Shown piece by piece: positions 7,523 to 17,399 of a DNA stretch of 64,000 bases; positions within the stretch are counted from its first letter, which is position 1, and every line of letters begins with the position of its first letter. Both the position numbers and the translations under genes were made by a program. Origin of the DNA: an uncultured Christensenella sp. Its GTDB lineage: Bacteria; Bacillota; Clostridia; Christensenellales; UBA3700. The notes beneath the pieces are model-generated. The model made no database searches, was not told the DNA's origin, and saw only the letters and a list, made by a program, of their open reading frames with translations. The DNA is taken from assembly GCA_910578245.1 (NCBI GenBank), contig CAJTPC010000001.1, positions 1-64,000 of the forward strand, in the 5' to 3' direction.

Positions 7523-8968
7523 TTATATATTCTTCTCCAACAACTCAATTGAAAAGTCAAGTCTTTTCATACTCTCTTTTTTGCCGAGAAGTTCCGCCAT
7601 TTCCGTAGCCCCGCCCGGAGTACTCGCCACTCCGGTCAAAGCAAGTCTTAGCGGCAAGAATATCTGTCCGCTCTTGCAAGCAAGTTTTTCTGCAAGTTGC
7701 GACAGTATTTGCTTAAGCGCTTCGTCTGTCCAATCTTCAAAGTCCTTGAGTTCTTCTTTCACTGCTTTCAAGTTATTCAAAGCGATATCCTTTGTTATTT
7801 TCATTTTCTTATGCTCGAACATAGCCGTATCGTACTCGCAAAACTCTTCAAGAAAATCTACTTTCTCCGGTATCTCGCCAAGCACTTCTACTCTAGGTAT
7901 CAAGAGCTTTGCCAAAGCAAGATAATCGTACTTGCCTGCCACTTTGCTCTTTTCAAAATAAGGTTTAGCGACTTCTACAAACTCCTCTGGCGTCATTTGT
8001 TTAATATACTCGCCGTTGAGCCAGCGCATCTTGGCTTCGTCGAAAATACTGGGCGACTTGGAGATTCCGTCTACATCGAACTGTTCGACAAGCTCGTCCA
8101 TACTTAACTTTTCTTCCGTGCCTTTGGGCGACCAGCCGAGAAGCGCGATATAGTTGACGATTGCCTTTGGCAAATAACCCTTTTCAAGAAAATCCTCAAA
8201 GTTGGCGTCGCCGTATCTCTTAGACAGTTTGCGTTGAGCGTCCTTCATAATCGGCGATAGGTGCATATAGTGCGGTCTTTGCCACCCGAAAGCATCGTAC
8301 ATTAGATTGTATTTGGGCGTAGAAGAAAGATATTCAACTCCTCTGATAACGTAGTTGATTGCCATAAGGTGGTCGTCTACAACGTTGGCAAAATTATATG
8401 TTGGCATACCGTCAGACTTGATTAGCACGCCATCCTCCATATCTTCGTTGGGCACGCTGATATGTCCGAATACCATATCTTCGTATTCGCTTACGCCCTC
8501 GGTAGGGATATTCTGTCTGATTACGTACGGCTCGCCGTCGGCAATTCTTTTATTCACTTCTTCTTTTGAAAGAGCAAGGCAGCGCTTATCGTATTTTGCG
8601 ATACCCTTGTCGTCCTTGAGAGAATCAAGCCTTTGCTTATCGCAAAAGCAATAGTAAGCTCCGCCCTTTTCTACAAGCTCTTTGGCGTAATCAAGATAGA
8701 GCGACTTACGCTCACTTTGGATATACGGTCCGTACCCTCCGTCCTTATCCGGACCTTCATCGTGTCTGATACCCGCTTTTTTAAGAGTGGAATATATCAC
8801 GTCTACAGCCCCTTCAACGTATCTTTCTTGGTCTGTATCTTCTATTCTCAATACAAACTCTCCGCCGTTTTTCTTAGCGAAAAGATAAGCGTAAAGGCAC
8901 GTCCTCAAATTTCCAATATGCATAAATCCCGTAGGCGACGGCGCGAATCTTGTTCTAACTTTGCTCAT
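7523..8968 (-). CDS. gltX: Glutamate--tRNA ligase
   Basis: This class I aminoacyl-tRNA synthetase charges tRNA-Glu. It has 481 residues, the normal length. The HIGH-type signature is HIGN at 17-20 and the KMSKS-type loop is KLSKR at 247-251. The Glu-binding RIEDTDQERY block is at 41-50. A C-terminal helical anticodon-binding region covers about 330-481. It appears monocistronic, with its own leader upstream of 8968. Confidence 0.96.
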   Translation of the reverse strand: MSKVRTRFAPSPTGFMHIGNLRTCLYAYLFAKKNGGEFVLRIEDTDQERYVEGAVDVIYSTLKKAGIRHDEGPDKDGGYGPYIQSERKSLYLDYAKELVEKGGAYYCFCDKQRLDSLKDDKGIAKYDKRCLALSKEEVNKRIADGEPYVIRQNIPTEGVSEYEDMVFGHISVPNEDMEDGVLIKSDGMPTYNFANVVDDHLMAINYVIRGVEYLSSTPKYNLMYDAFGWQRPHYMHLSPIMKDAQRKLSKRYGDANFEDFLEKGYLPKAIVNYIALLGWSPKGTEEKLSMDELVEQFDVDGISKSPSIFDEAKMRWLNGEYIKQMTPEEFVEVAKPYFEKSKVAGKYDYLALAKLLIPRVEVLGEIPEKVDFLEEFCEYDTAMFEHKKMKITKDIALNNLKAVKEELKDFEDWTDEALKQILSQLAEKLACKSGQIFLPLRLALTGVASTPGGATEMAELLGKKESMKRLDFSIELLEKNI

Positions 8969-9136
8969 AATAAATCCTTTTTGGGTTTTTTTGTTATTTT
9001 CGATTAATAATATAACACATTCCCGCCAAATTGTGTATAATATTTATGCAATAATTCAAAAAATTAAGTATCCGAAGTTAAATTTAGCAGAATACGTCAA
9101 GGTTAAGTTTTATTAAAGCGGGTACGAAGGAGCTAA

Positions 9137-10444
9137 ATGAAAGATTATTTTCAACAGATGGTACAAAAGACAATGCAATTAATAGCTATTGACAGCGTGC
9201 AATCAGCTCCCTGTCCTAAATCCCCGTTCGGCGAGGGCGTAGCCAAATGTCTGGACCTCGTATGCGATACCGCAGGCGCTATGGGAATGACTTGTCATAA
9301 CGAAGGCGGATACTATTGCACTTGCGACGTTGGCGAAGGCGAAACCTTCGGCATACTGGGACATATAGACGTAGTTCCCTACGACGACGATTGGTCGGCT
9401 GATCCTCTCGGCGAGATTAAGGGCGACATGATTTACGGCAGAGGTATTCTCGATGACAAAGGTCCGATGATATGCTGTCTTTACGCTACTCACCAACTAC
9501 TGCAAGAGGGATACAAGCCAAAATGCAAAATCCGCTTTATCTTCGGCGGAAACGAAGAAAGCGGTTGGAAGTGCATAGACAAATACAACGAAGTAGACGT
9601 AATGCCTGAGCGCGGCTTTTCGCCCGATGGCGACTTCCCTGTAATCAACTGCGAGAAGGGTCTGGTAGGATACGACATATACCTTGACGTACCCAAAGGC
9701 ATGCTATCGCTCGATGGCGGAAGTCGAGGCAATATCGTAATGTCGAAATGCGCCTGCGTAATCGACGGAGAAATATGCGCCTATGATAAAGATAAGCTGA
9801 AAGCGGAAATAAAGGACGGCAAGACGCATATTACTGCTTACGGAAAGCCTGCCCACGCCTCAACGCCATGGGAGGGCGACAACGCTTTTTGGCGACTGCT
9901 TGACTTTTTGAGCGACAAACTGGGCGGCGAGTATACAACTCTAAAAGAAAAACTGTGTCACAACGACGGCAGTGGGGCCAACGTTAAACTCTCTGACGAA
10001 AAGAGCGGAAAGCTTACTTTTAACGTAGGCGTGGCAAAGATAGAAAAAACCGCCAATGGTCAAGATAAACTTCACCTAATCATCGATATACGTCATCCCG
10101 TAACGTACACTAAAGAAGAGATATTGAAAATCCTGCAAGAGAGCCTTGGCGCAGAACAAGTAAGCGTACGTAATTTCCATGACCCGCTCTATATCGACAA
10201 GGACAACGACCTGGTGCAAAGCCTGCTCAAGTCTTATAACGAGGTCACTGGCGAAAATGCGTCCCCTATCACAATAGGCGGAGGCACCTACGCAAGAGCG
10301 CTCAAATGCGGAGTTGCCTTCGGTCCTATGTTCCCCAGTATGGAAAGCACCATTCACCAAAAAGACGAAAGAGTAAGTATGGCAGATTTCAAAAAGATGT
10401 ACAACGTGTATTACACGGCAATCAAGGAGTTGCTCTTCAAATAA
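9137..10444 (+). CDS. M20 family dipeptidase (PepV/Sapep type)
   Basis: This predicted cytosolic metallo-dipeptidase has 435 residues. Metal-site motifs of the M20 family are visible: H76 and D78 in LGHIDVVPYDDDW, D106/D107 in GRGILDDKGP, and E140/E141 in GGNEESGW. The sequence resembles the Mn-dependent Sapep/PepV group, including the lid insertion before HASTPWEG. GAAGGAGC precedes the ATG. Substrate specificity cannot be read from the sequence. Confidence 0.9.
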   Translation: MKDYFQQMVQKTMQLIAIDSVQSAPCPKSPFGEGVAKCLDLVCDTAGAMGMTCHNEGGYYCTCDVGEGETFGILGHIDVVPYDDDWSADPLGEIKGDMIYGRGILDDKGPMICCLYATHQLLQEGYKPKCKIRFIFGGNEESGWKCIDKYNEVDVMPERGFSPDGDFPVINCEKGLVGYDIYLDVPKGMLSLDGGSRGNIVMSKCACVIDGEICAYDKDKLKAEIKDGKTHITAYGKPAHASTPWEGDNAFWRLLDFLSDKLGGEYTTLKEKLCHNDGSGANVKLSDEKSGKLTFNVGVAKIEKTANGQDKLHLIIDIRHPVTYTKEEILKILQESLGAEQVSVRNFHDPLYIDKDNDLVQSLLKSYNEVTGENASPITIGGGTYARALKCGVAFGPMFPSMESTIHQKDERVSMADFKKMYNVYYTAIKELLFK

Positions 10445-10459
10445 AAAATATGATATAAT
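10430..10459 (+). promoter_or_regulatory. Possible promoter for the HD-domain gene
   Basis: TTGCTC (10430-10435), an 18-bp spacer and TATAAT (10454-10459) sit at the end of the dipeptidase gene. Transcription would begin near the hairpin at 10461. Confidence 0.4.
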
Positions 10460-10460
10460 A

Positions 10461-10486
10461 TAGCCGTTGACAAAAGTCAACGGCTA
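10461..10486 (+). terminator. Perfect 11-bp hairpin between dipeptidase and dNTPase genes
   Basis: TAGCCGTTGAC-AAAA-GTCAACGGCTA is a perfect hairpin with a 4-base loop. The following run TATTAGTTT is only moderately T-rich. It may terminate the dipeptidase transcript or cap the 5' end of the next mRNA. Confidence 0.55.
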
Positions 10487-10508
10487 TATTAGTTTAGGGA
10501 GCGTCGCT

Positions 10509-11666
10509 ATGAGAATTGAGTTGGATAAGAATATAGAAAACGTATTGGCGGAAAAATATCTGCGTCGCGATGAACTTTTGAGCGAGTACGCTACAACGGA
10601 TAATATGGCAATACGCAAAGACGCTTATACGCCAAAAATCTTCAGAAGACAGTTTATCCGCGATTGCGAAGTGGTTCTCAACTTGCCGCTTTTCAACAGA
10701 TACGCAGGCAAAACTCAAGTTTTCTCACTTTTAGACAATGATGACATATCTACACGCGCTTATCACGTACAACTTGTTTCGAGAATTGCGCGCACTATAG
10801 GCTCGGCGCTTTCATTAAATTGCGATTTGATAGAGGCTATAGCCTTAGCGCACGACCTCGGTCACTGTCCTTTCGGTCACCGCGGAGAAAAACTGCTCGA
10901 CAACGTGGCCAAGAGAAACGATTATAGATTTTTCCATCACGTACAAGGCGCAAGATACCTCTTAAACGTAGTCAAAAGCGACTTGTCATTGCAGGTAATC
11001 GACGGCGTACTGTGTCACAACGGCGAAGAAGTTTTGCCCTGCTACGCGCCTAATGAAAAGTCTTGCAAAACGTTCGATGATTTACAAGAAAAACTCGAAT
11101 TGGCGTACTTGGGAAAACTCAACGACACTGACCTTATGGCTAGCACTTTAGAGGGGTGTTTGGTGCGTATATGCGATGTAATAGCGTACGTAGGCAAGGA
11201 CAGACAAGACGCGGAAAAGTTGAGATACACTCGTTTTAACGACTTCTCCGACACAATTTTGGGGAAATATAATCATGAGATAATCTCTTCCCTGTGCGCC
11301 GATATTATCAATAATTCTTTAGGCAAAAATTATATAAGAATTAGCGATGATGCATACGATGCGCTCATGAAAATAAAGGACGAAAACTACGCCTTAATTT
11401 ACAAAGGCGACCACTCGGAAGTAGACGGCTACAGCGATGAGAAATTGCAAAATATTGTGGACGACGTATTCAATCTGATACTTGACGACTTAAAAGGCGA
11501 TAGAAAAATCATAGACAAGTATTACCGTCCTTATATCTACCCCAACACACCCAAAGTGGACGAATACCTAGAAGAAAACAAGCCTTTTCCGCATAGAATA
11601 GCAATCGATATGATTGCAAGTATGAGCGATAGGTATCTTTTAACTTTTCACGAAAAACACTGCTAA
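10509..11666 (+). CDS. HD-domain dNTP triphosphohydrolase (dGTPase-like)
   Basis: This 385-residue enzyme is predicted to hydrolyse deoxynucleoside triphosphates to nucleoside and tripolyphosphate. The HD metal site is visible as H86 and H115-D116 (IALAHDLGHCPFGHRGE). I chose the ATG at 10509, which has AGGGAG at 10496-10501. An in-frame TTG at 10467 lies inside a perfect hairpin and is unlikely to be used. The family includes Dgt and looser-specificity dNTPases, so the preferred substrate is uncertain. Confidence 0.88.
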   Translation: MRIELDKNIENVLAEKYLRRDELLSEYATTDNMAIRKDAYTPKIFRRQFIRDCEVVLNLPLFNRYAGKTQVFSLLDNDDISTRAYHVQLVSRIARTIGSALSLNCDLIEAIALAHDLGHCPFGHRGEKLLDNVAKRNDYRFFHHVQGARYLLNVVKSDLSLQVIDGVLCHNGEEVLPCYAPNEKSCKTFDDLQEKLELAYLGKLNDTDLMASTLEGCLVRICDVIAYVGKDRQDAEKLRYTRFNDFSDTILGKYNHEIISSLCADIINNSLGKNYIRISDDAYDALMKIKDENYALIYKGDHSEVDGYSDEKLQNIVDDVFNLILDDLKGDRKIIDKYYRPYIYPNTPKVDEYLEENKPFPHRIAIDMIASMSDRYLLTFHEKHC

Positions 11667-11667
11667 A

Positions 11668-11730
11668 GTCATCTCAAGCAAAGTCGAGAAAACCAACTGC
11701 TCCAACGTCATTTCTAGCGAAGTCGAGCAA
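11668..11730. repeat. Two copies of a dispersed GTCAtYTC..AGC.AAGTCGAG repeat
   Basis: GTCATCTCAAGCAAAGTCGA (from 11668) and GTCATTTCTAGCGAAGTCGA (from 11707) are two divergent copies of one intergenic repeat. Related copies occur at 18460-18536 in the iol operon. The unit resembles short interspersed palindromic repeats of other bacteria. Confidence 0.65.
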
Positions 11731-11762
11731 TCTCAACCGCTTATTTACTTAACTATTCTTAC

Positions 11763-12497
11763 TCAATCGTTATAATGGGTATAGTCAATATACTTTCTGT
11801 CCAGCGCCTTGCTATGTTCTTTATATAGTGGGTCAAGCGTGGCGAGAAGCCCGTAAAAGTCCTTATCGTGACGGATATAATAAAAGTGGCAAAGCTCGTG
11901 TAAGATTACCGAATCAATGAGTTCTATAGGCGCGTAAATCAATCTGAAGTTGAGCGTTACTACGCCTTTATTTACGGCGCAAGTTCCCCAAGTAGATACC
12001 GCCTTTTTTATTTTCAGTTGATAATTATCGGCAAATAAATCTTTATGTAAGAATTTCAGATAAGAAAATCTATCGGCGAAAATCTTGTTGGCTTGCGACT
12101 TGTACCATTTATCAAGCAACGCGCGTTTGTCCTCAAAGTCCCACAAATCGCGTACCGTCATAAAGATAAAGTCCCCCATTTCTTTCACTTCGCGCTTTTG
12201 ACCTTCTCTCACCATGAGTTGGTATTCCTTGCCCAGATACAGGAACTTTTCTCCCGTCATATATTCATATTTTTCTAGCGACGTAGCGTTTTGCAAAATC
12301 TTAATTTTGGACTGCTTTATCCATTCAATGTTCTTTATGATAAACTTTTCTATGTCGGCTATTGAAGCGGAAAAAGGACAGGATAGAGTGACTTCGAGTT
12401 TCGACGTGATTCTCATACGCATATTGCGCATTTTTTTTCGCGTCAATATATAGTCTATTATCTCGCCTCCGGCAGTCACGCTAAGTCTTTCGCTCAT
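11763..12497 (-). CDS. YgjP-like zinc metallopeptidase (SprT-like M48 clan)
   Basis: This 244-residue protein belongs to the YgjP/DUF45 family. The zinc motif is H200-ELC-H204, followed by H210 in YIRHDKDF. The N-terminal half has the usual strands (RKKMRNMRMRI, LYLGKEYQLMV) and the centre has the family WGTCAVNKGVVTLNFRL block. Family members are putative intracellular peptidases of unknown target. It is convergent with the dNTPase gene. Confidence 0.88.
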   Translation of the reverse strand: MSERLSVTAGGEIIDYILTRKKMRNMRMRITSKLEVTLSCPFSASIADIEKFIIKNIEWIKQSKIKILQNATSLEKYEYMTGEKFLYLGKEYQLMVREGQKREVKEMGDFIFMTVRDLWDFEDKRALLDKWYKSQANKIFADRFSYLKFLHKDLFADNYQLKIKKAVSTWGTCAVNKGVVTLNFRLIYAPIELIDSVILHELCHFYYIRHDKDFYGLLATLDPLYKEHSKALDRKYIDYTHYND

Positions 12498-12603
12498 ACT
12501 GAAATTTTAGCACTTTGCGTATACTTTTGCAATAAACTAGCGCTTTAACAGTCAAAAAAACTACTTCATCCATAATATTTATATTAAAATACAGTTTTTA
12601 ATA

Positions 12604-12633
12604 TTGCGCGTATATATGTGAATATGATATAAT
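12604..12633 (+). promoter_or_regulatory. Probable promoter of the alpha-mannosidase gene
   Basis: TTGCGC (12604-12609), an 18-bp spacer and TATAAT (12628-12633, preceded by TATGA) lie about 75 bp upstream of the start codon. The -35 box is weak. Confidence 0.5.
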
Positions 12634-12707
12634 AACTAATAATAAAGTAATTACACTCAATGATTAATTAACCAAGCAATCGGTAAATCATCGAGGCGGA
12701 GACAGTA

Positions 12708-15700
12708 ATGGAACAGGAAATTAAAACTTCAGAAAACAAAGCGCAACGCGATAACAGAGATTACAAACAAACTTATCAAAAAAAGACTATCGTCAAAAAG
12801 GCTTTATCCAAATCGGGACATATATTCAATATATGGAACTTGAAGTGCTCCATCAACAAAAAGGTAGGCGATCTTAAGGCTGAGATTATCAAGAGCAAAG
12901 AACCTATCAAATGGGAGGATATAGACAAAAGCCAATTTAAGCCGATAAGACAGTGGCAATCTTGGGGCAAACGCAAAGAATACGCCGACAGTTTCGATTG
13001 CGCTTGGTTTCATTTCACGGGACAAGTTCCGCAAAAAGCTAAAGGAAAGAGCGTAATTTGCAGAATAAAGCTGCAAGGCGAAGGCTTGGTCTTCAATCCC
13101 GACGGAATAGTTCTGCAAGGTATAACGCAGGTATTGAGCAAGGGCGACGTCTTCCATTCGCTTATCGCAAAACAACGCATAGATATTACCGACAACTCTA
13201 CAGGCGATGAAAAAATTGACCTTTACGTAGACGCAGGTTTCAACGGCAAGTTCAGAATACGAAAATGCACGGCTCACCTAAGACGTTGCGATATATGTAT
13301 ACACGATGAAGAAATCAATCAATATTACTACGATTATATAGACTTGTTCTTTATAATGACTATTCTTGACAAAGATAGCGCTAGATACAAAGAAATTGAC
13401 AAGGCTTTGAATCAAAGTTATAAGATATACAAAAAACAAGGCGCAAGCTCTGCAAGAGAGTTCTTAAAACCTATTATAGAAAAAAAGCCCGAATATCAAG
13501 CTACGACCTATTATTGCATAGGTCACGCGCATATCGACCTTGCTTGGCTATGGCCGATAAGAGAAACAAAGAGAAAAGTAGCGCGTACTTTTGCCAATCA
13601 AATTCGTAATCTTGCGATTTACGACGGTTTTTATTTTGCAGAGTCGCAACCTCAAATGTTTCAGTGGCTACGCGAAGAATATCCCGAACTCTTTGAGAGA
13701 GTTAAGAAATACGTACTTGAAGGCAGAATAGAACTTCAAGGCGGTATGTGGGTAGAAAGCGACGTTAATCTTACGGGTGGCGAATCTTGGGTCAGACAGT
13801 GCCTATACGGACAAAGATTTTGGAAAGAAAACTTTGACTTCAAATCGAGAATGTGTTGGCTGCCCGATGTGTTCGGTTTCTCAGCCTCGCTTCCGCAGGT
13901 ACTTAAAAAGAGCGGAATGGACTACTTTATGACAATAAAGCCGACGTCCAACGATTTCAATAGATTCCCCTACCGCTCCTTTAATTGGAAAGGTCTTGAC
14001 GGCACGACTTTGCTTTCACATATGGAACCGCTTGGCGACTACAACGCAGGCAACTCTCCTCTAGCAATCTATAAGTCGGAAGACAGATATTCCGAAAAGG
14101 ATATTTGCGACAAGGCGCTCTTGATTTACGGCGACGGCGACGGAGGCGGAGGTCCCGGCGAAGGACACCTTGAATATATGATGCGTCACAAGAAGAATAT
14201 CGACGGATTGGCTCCTTGTAAGCCCTCTCCCGCTATCAACTTCTTTGACGATATTAAGGATATGGCTGATAAGTTGCCAACGCTTGAAGGCGAACTCTAT
14301 TACGAAAGACACCAAGGCTGTTACACTTCTCAAGCCAACGCAAAGAAATGGAACAGACGTATTGAAGAAAAACTACACAAGCTCGAATGGCTGGGTGCAG
14401 TAGCTTTCCTAAACGGTATAACCTACGACAGACAAAAGGTCGAGGAGATTTGGAAAGAAGTATTGCTATATCAATTCCACGATATACTCCCCGGCTCATC
14501 TATAAAGAGAGTCTACGACGAAGCGTACGCAAGATATAAAATAATGTATGACGAACTCACACAAATTGAGAATACTATGTTGGAGGCTATGGCAAAAGAC
14601 AAGGAGATTAGCGCCGTCAACCCAGTAGACTTCGACAGACAAGAGTACGTCAAAGTCGGCGACGACTGGTACTGCGCAAATCTCAAAGCGCACTCCGTCG
14701 GCAAGTTGACGCACGCAAACCTTGACACAAGACAATTTAATTACGATGACAATGTAATTGAAAACGCTAAGCTCAAAGTTACCTTTGGGGCAAACGGCGA
14801 AATCACTTCGCTCATCGACAAAGCGGAAAACAAAGAACTCGTCAAGGAGTATTTCAACAAACTTGTGGTATACTCCGACCCGTTCAAATACTACAACGCT
14901 TGGGATATCTCTTGGGGCAAGGATGAGAAGACCAACTATATGATGATGAAGAAGCGCGAATTCAAGTTGACGTCTTCCAACACCTATATAGACGGAGCGT
15001 ATCTCGTGAGAGAAAATTCCTTCAAATATCACGACTCCTCTCTCGTGCAGAAAGTCACTTTGAGAATTGACGGCGATACCGTCAACTTTGATACGACTGT
15101 AGATTGGCACGAAGAACTCAAAATGCTCAGAGCAGATTTCGTTCCGACTGTATTTGCAGACACCGTAAAATGCAATATACAATTCGGCAACTTCGACCGC
15201 ACTACAAGCGAAGCCGACAAAGATGAAGATTACAATCCTGATTGGGCGCAATTTGAAGTATGCGCGCACAAGTTTGTCAACATCGACGGCGAAGACTACG
15301 GCTTAGCGCTTCTCAACAACGGCAAATACGGTCACAGAGCAAAGAACGGCTTTCTATCTTTGGCATTACTCCGTTCGCCGATATTCCCCGATCCGACTTG
15401 CGACAGAGGCTCGCACACTTTCAGCTATGCAATTTATCCGCACAAGGCTAAGTTTGAGGATACCGACCTTATGGCAAAGGGATATTGCTTCAACAATCCG
15501 ATAGAAGTAATTGAGCAAGACCTCGATATAGATACCCTCGTCAAGTTCGATAATAAAAATATCGTAATCGAGACCATTAAGGTAGCCGAAGACGAAAAAG
15601 GCATTATCGTAAGAGCTTACGAAAGCCTTGGTCAAGACGCTAAAACTTCCCTCGACGTCAACTTTGACTATTCCTCTATTTATGAGTGCGATATGCTTGA

Positions 15701-15779
15701 GAATAAAGAAAAGTTCGTCAAGGGCAAGACTTTTGACTTCACCCCATACGAAATCAAGACGATTTATATTACGAAATAA
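12708..15779 (+). CDS. GH38 alpha-mannosidase
   Basis: This 1023-residue glycoside hydrolase family 38 enzyme cleaves terminal alpha-mannose residues, as in N-glycans. The zinc-site block reads GHAHIDLAWLWP, with H273, H275 and D277. The predicted nucleophile is D387 in LPDVFGFSASLPQ. A central three-helix region contains HDILPGSSIKRVYDEA, and the C-terminus is the beta-sandwich typical of the family. No signal peptide is visible, so it should act in the cytosol on imported oligosaccharides. The start has GGCGGAGAC upstream and its own promoter. Confidence 0.95.
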   Translation: MEQEIKTSENKAQRDNRDYKQTYQKKTIVKKALSKSGHIFNIWNLKCSINKKVGDLKAEIIKSKEPIKWEDIDKSQFKPIRQWQSWGKRKEYADSFDCAWFHFTGQVPQKAKGKSVICRIKLQGEGLVFNPDGIVLQGITQVLSKGDVFHSLIAKQRIDITDNSTGDEKIDLYVDAGFNGKFRIRKCTAHLRRCDICIHDEEINQYYYDYIDLFFIMTILDKDSARYKEIDKALNQSYKIYKKQGASSAREFLKPIIEKKPEYQATTYYCIGHAHIDLAWLWPIRETKRKVARTFANQIRNLAIYDGFYFAESQPQMFQWLREEYPELFERVKKYVLEGRIELQGGMWVESDVNLTGGESWVRQCLYGQRFWKENFDFKSRMCWLPDVFGFSASLPQVLKKSGMDYFMTIKPTSNDFNRFPYRSFNWKGLDGTTLLSHMEPLGDYNAGNSPLAIYKSEDRYSEKDICDKALLIYGDGDGGGGPGEGHLEYMMRHKKNIDGLAPCKPSPAINFFDDIKDMADKLPTLEGELYYERHQGCYTSQANAKKWNRRIEEKLHKLEWLGAVAFLNGITYDRQKVEEIWKEVLLYQFHDILPGSSIKRVYDEAYARYKIMYDELTQIENTMLEAMAKDKEISAVNPVDFDRQEYVKVGDDWYCANLKAHSVGKLTHANLDTRQFNYDDNVIENAKLKVTFGANGEITSLIDKAENKELVKEYFNKLVVYSDPFKYYNAWDISWGKDEKTNYMMMKKREFKLTSSNTYIDGAYLVRENSFKYHDSSLVQKVTLRIDGDTVNFDTTVDWHEELKMLRADFVPTVFADTVKCNIQFGNFDRTTSEADKDEDYNPDWAQFEVCAHKFVNIDGEDYGLALLNNGKYGHRAKNGFLSLALLRSPIFPDPTCDRGSHTFSYAIYPHKAKFEDTDLMAKGYCFNNPIEVIEQDLDIDTLVKFDNKNIVIETIKVAEDEKGIIVRAYESLGQDAKTSLDVNFDYSSIYECDMLENKEKFVKGKTFDFTPYEIKTIYITK

Positions 15780-15870
15780 TTACCACCGTAAAATAAACGC
15801 AAGCCAAAAGCGCATTTGCCGTAAGGGATGAAAACTGATTTTTTCAGAGTTGCGCTTTCAAGCGATAACT

Positions 15871-15902
15871 AAAAGCTCTCGACATTTTGTTCGAGAGCTT
15901 TT
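15871..15902. terminator. Bidirectional terminator between convergent genes
   Basis: AAAAGCTCTCGA (15871-15882) pairs perfectly with TCGAGAGCTTTT (15891-15902). It can end the alpha-mannosidase transcript on the plus strand and the acetyltransferase transcript on the minus strand. Confidence 0.85.
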
Positions 15903-15941
15903 AACTACACCTTACAGAAAGATAAATTGAAATTTATCGTA

Positions 15942-16382
15942 TCAAATAACTTTTCCATATCTCAATATGTAGTGAGAGGAATTTTCGTCCACAACGACAA
16001 AGCCATTTCTTTCATAAAATTTCTTTGCAGGATTACTCTTAAAAGTATCCAAAAATATCGGTTTATTTAATTCATCTGCCTTTTTAATAAAGCCTTGTAA
16101 GATTAAAGAGCCTAATCCGTTGTTACGATATTCGGGCAACAAGGTAAAAACATCTACTACAATTTTCGTATCTTCTTCTTTATAGTAAACATACCCAGCG
16201 GTTTGGTTTTTGACTGCAATTTTAAGAAGATTAGGTTTTAATTGTTTCAAATGACTTTCCATAATAGCCATATCGCAAATCCCAAAGAACTCTAATATAT
16301 ACTTTTCAAAAGCGTCCATTTGGCACTTTATATAACTGTCGTGGTCTGCGTCGGTATATGGAACTAATTCATAGATATTCAT
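15942..16382 (-). CDS. GNAT family N-acetyltransferase
   Basis: This 146-residue protein has the GNAT acetyl-CoA fold. Strand beta4 and motif A read IVVDVFTLLPEYRNNGLGSLILQGFIKKA (about 75-103), with the pyrophosphate-binding R-N-N-G-L-G. The ending FLDTFKSNPAKKFYERNGFVVVDE is typical. The substrate is unknown. It lies downstream of a DJ-1/PfpI gene and may share its transcript. Confidence 0.88.
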   Translation of the reverse strand: MNIYELVPYTDADHDSYIKCQMDAFEKYILEFFGICDMAIMESHLKQLKPNLLKIAVKNQTAGYVYYKEEDTKIVVDVFTLLPEYRNNGLGSLILQGFIKKADELNKPIFLDTFKSNPAKKFYERNGFVVVDENSSHYILRYGKVI

Positions 16383-16426
16383 TATAGGTCGTTTATAATT
16401 CTCCGTTAAATTACTGTTTATCGTAG

Positions 16427-17026
16427 TTACATTTTCGGCATAGGCGCATTGTAAAAGCCGAGCTTATGAAAATCATACCAGCCTTTTATTTGTTCTTCGG
16501 TTGATACCAATAAAGCTCGTAATACTTCTTGCGCAAATTCAAGCGCTGCCGTTCCATTTGCCGTGATAACATTATTGTCCAATACCGCTTGCCTATGCAT
16601 AAAGCCTTGTTCGTTTGTATAAGACGAATATTGTTTTAATTCGTTCAAATCATTAGCCGTATGTTTTGCGCCATTCAACGCCCCAATAGAGCCTAAAAAT
16701 CTACAAGCATCGCAAATCGCACCTACCACTTTGCCGCTCTTAATGCAAGCATCAATAAGCGGCTTAACTTGCATAGCGTTCTCGTTATGCCACGACATAC
16801 CACCGATAAGTATTACGGCACCATAATCGGACGGTAATGTAAGTAAATCATAATCAGGCAAACACTTAACACCGCCAATAGAGGTAACGGCGTTCTTTGT
16901 AAGCGATACAGTTTTATTTTCAAACTTGCCGCCACCGAGCATATTGACCGCCGACGAAATATAAGCAAGCTCCCAATCAGCCCATTGTTCCAAGATTACA
17001 TATAGTATTTTTTTCATTATCTTCAT
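16427..17026 (-). CDS. DJ-1/PfpI family protein
   Basis: This 199-residue protein has the class I glutamine-amidotransferase-like fold. The nucleophile-elbow cysteine is C105 in VGAICDACRFLG, and LIGGMSWH and NGTAALEFAQEVL match the family. Members act as chaperone-like or glyoxalase-like stress proteins, or are uncharacterised. The MKK three codons into the frame is an alternative start. Confidence 0.85.
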   Translation of the reverse strand: MKIMKKILYVILEQWADWELAYISSAVNMLGGGKFENKTVSLTKNAVTSIGGVKCLPDYDLLTLPSDYGAVILIGGMSWHNENAMQVKPLIDACIKSGKVVGAICDACRFLGSIGALNGAKHTANDLNELKQYSSYTNEQGFMHRQAVLDNNVITANGTAALEFAQEVLRALLVSTEEQIKGWYDFHKLGFYNAPMPKM

Positions 17027-17052
17027 TTCCTTTTACGTCGCTAAATTGAAAT

Positions 17053-17220
17053 TTAGTCTTCAATTTTCGTAATAATATCATAAGCAGTAGCACATTCTTC
17101 TTTTGATAATTTTGTTTCATTAACCAGATATTCTATTGCCTCATTTCTGTTATCAAACTTATTTAATATATCTCTTACTTCTTTAAATTTTTCAATAACA
17201 GTCTTAATTTTGTTATCCAT
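17053..17220 (-). CDS. Small hypothetical protein
   Basis: This 55-residue protein begins MDNKIKTVIEKFKEV and is mainly helical and charged. I chose the ATG at 17220 because GTGAGG lies nine bases upstream. An in-frame ATG at 17241 has no ribosome site. The C-terminal part (TKLSKEECATAYDIIT) suggests a small helical bundle. No function is assigned. Confidence 0.6.
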   Translation of the reverse strand: MDNKIKTVIEKFKEVRDILNKFDNRNEAIEYLVNETKLSKEECATAYDIITKIED

Positions 17221-17342
17221 AATTATGTACCTCACTTTCAAATTACTGTTTATCTTAGATAAATTATATCACAAAAATGAAAGTAAGACAACCCATTAAA
17301 TATAGTGGGATATAGAAACGTCTTCGTATCTAACTAGGCTAT

Positions 17343-17377
17343 AAAAATCGACGCCCCACTGCGGGCGTTGATTTTTT
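17343..17377. terminator. Terminator of the inositol operon
   Basis: AAAAATCGACGCCC pairs with GGGCGTTGATTTTT around a short loop, with T-rich flanks on both strands. It lies just beyond the iolG stop on the minus strand. Confidence 0.8.
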
Positions 17378-17399
17378 GTCGCATGAATTATTTAACCAA

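Noticed and set aside
10467..10508. Upstream in-frame TTG start for the dNTPase gene
   Set aside because: It lies inside a perfect hairpin and has no ribosome site, while the ATG at 10509 has AGGGAG.
14496..15269. Long minus-strand open frame of 257 codons
   Set aside because: It is the antisense shadow of the GH38 gene. It has no ribosome site and its composition mirrors the codon pattern of the real gene.
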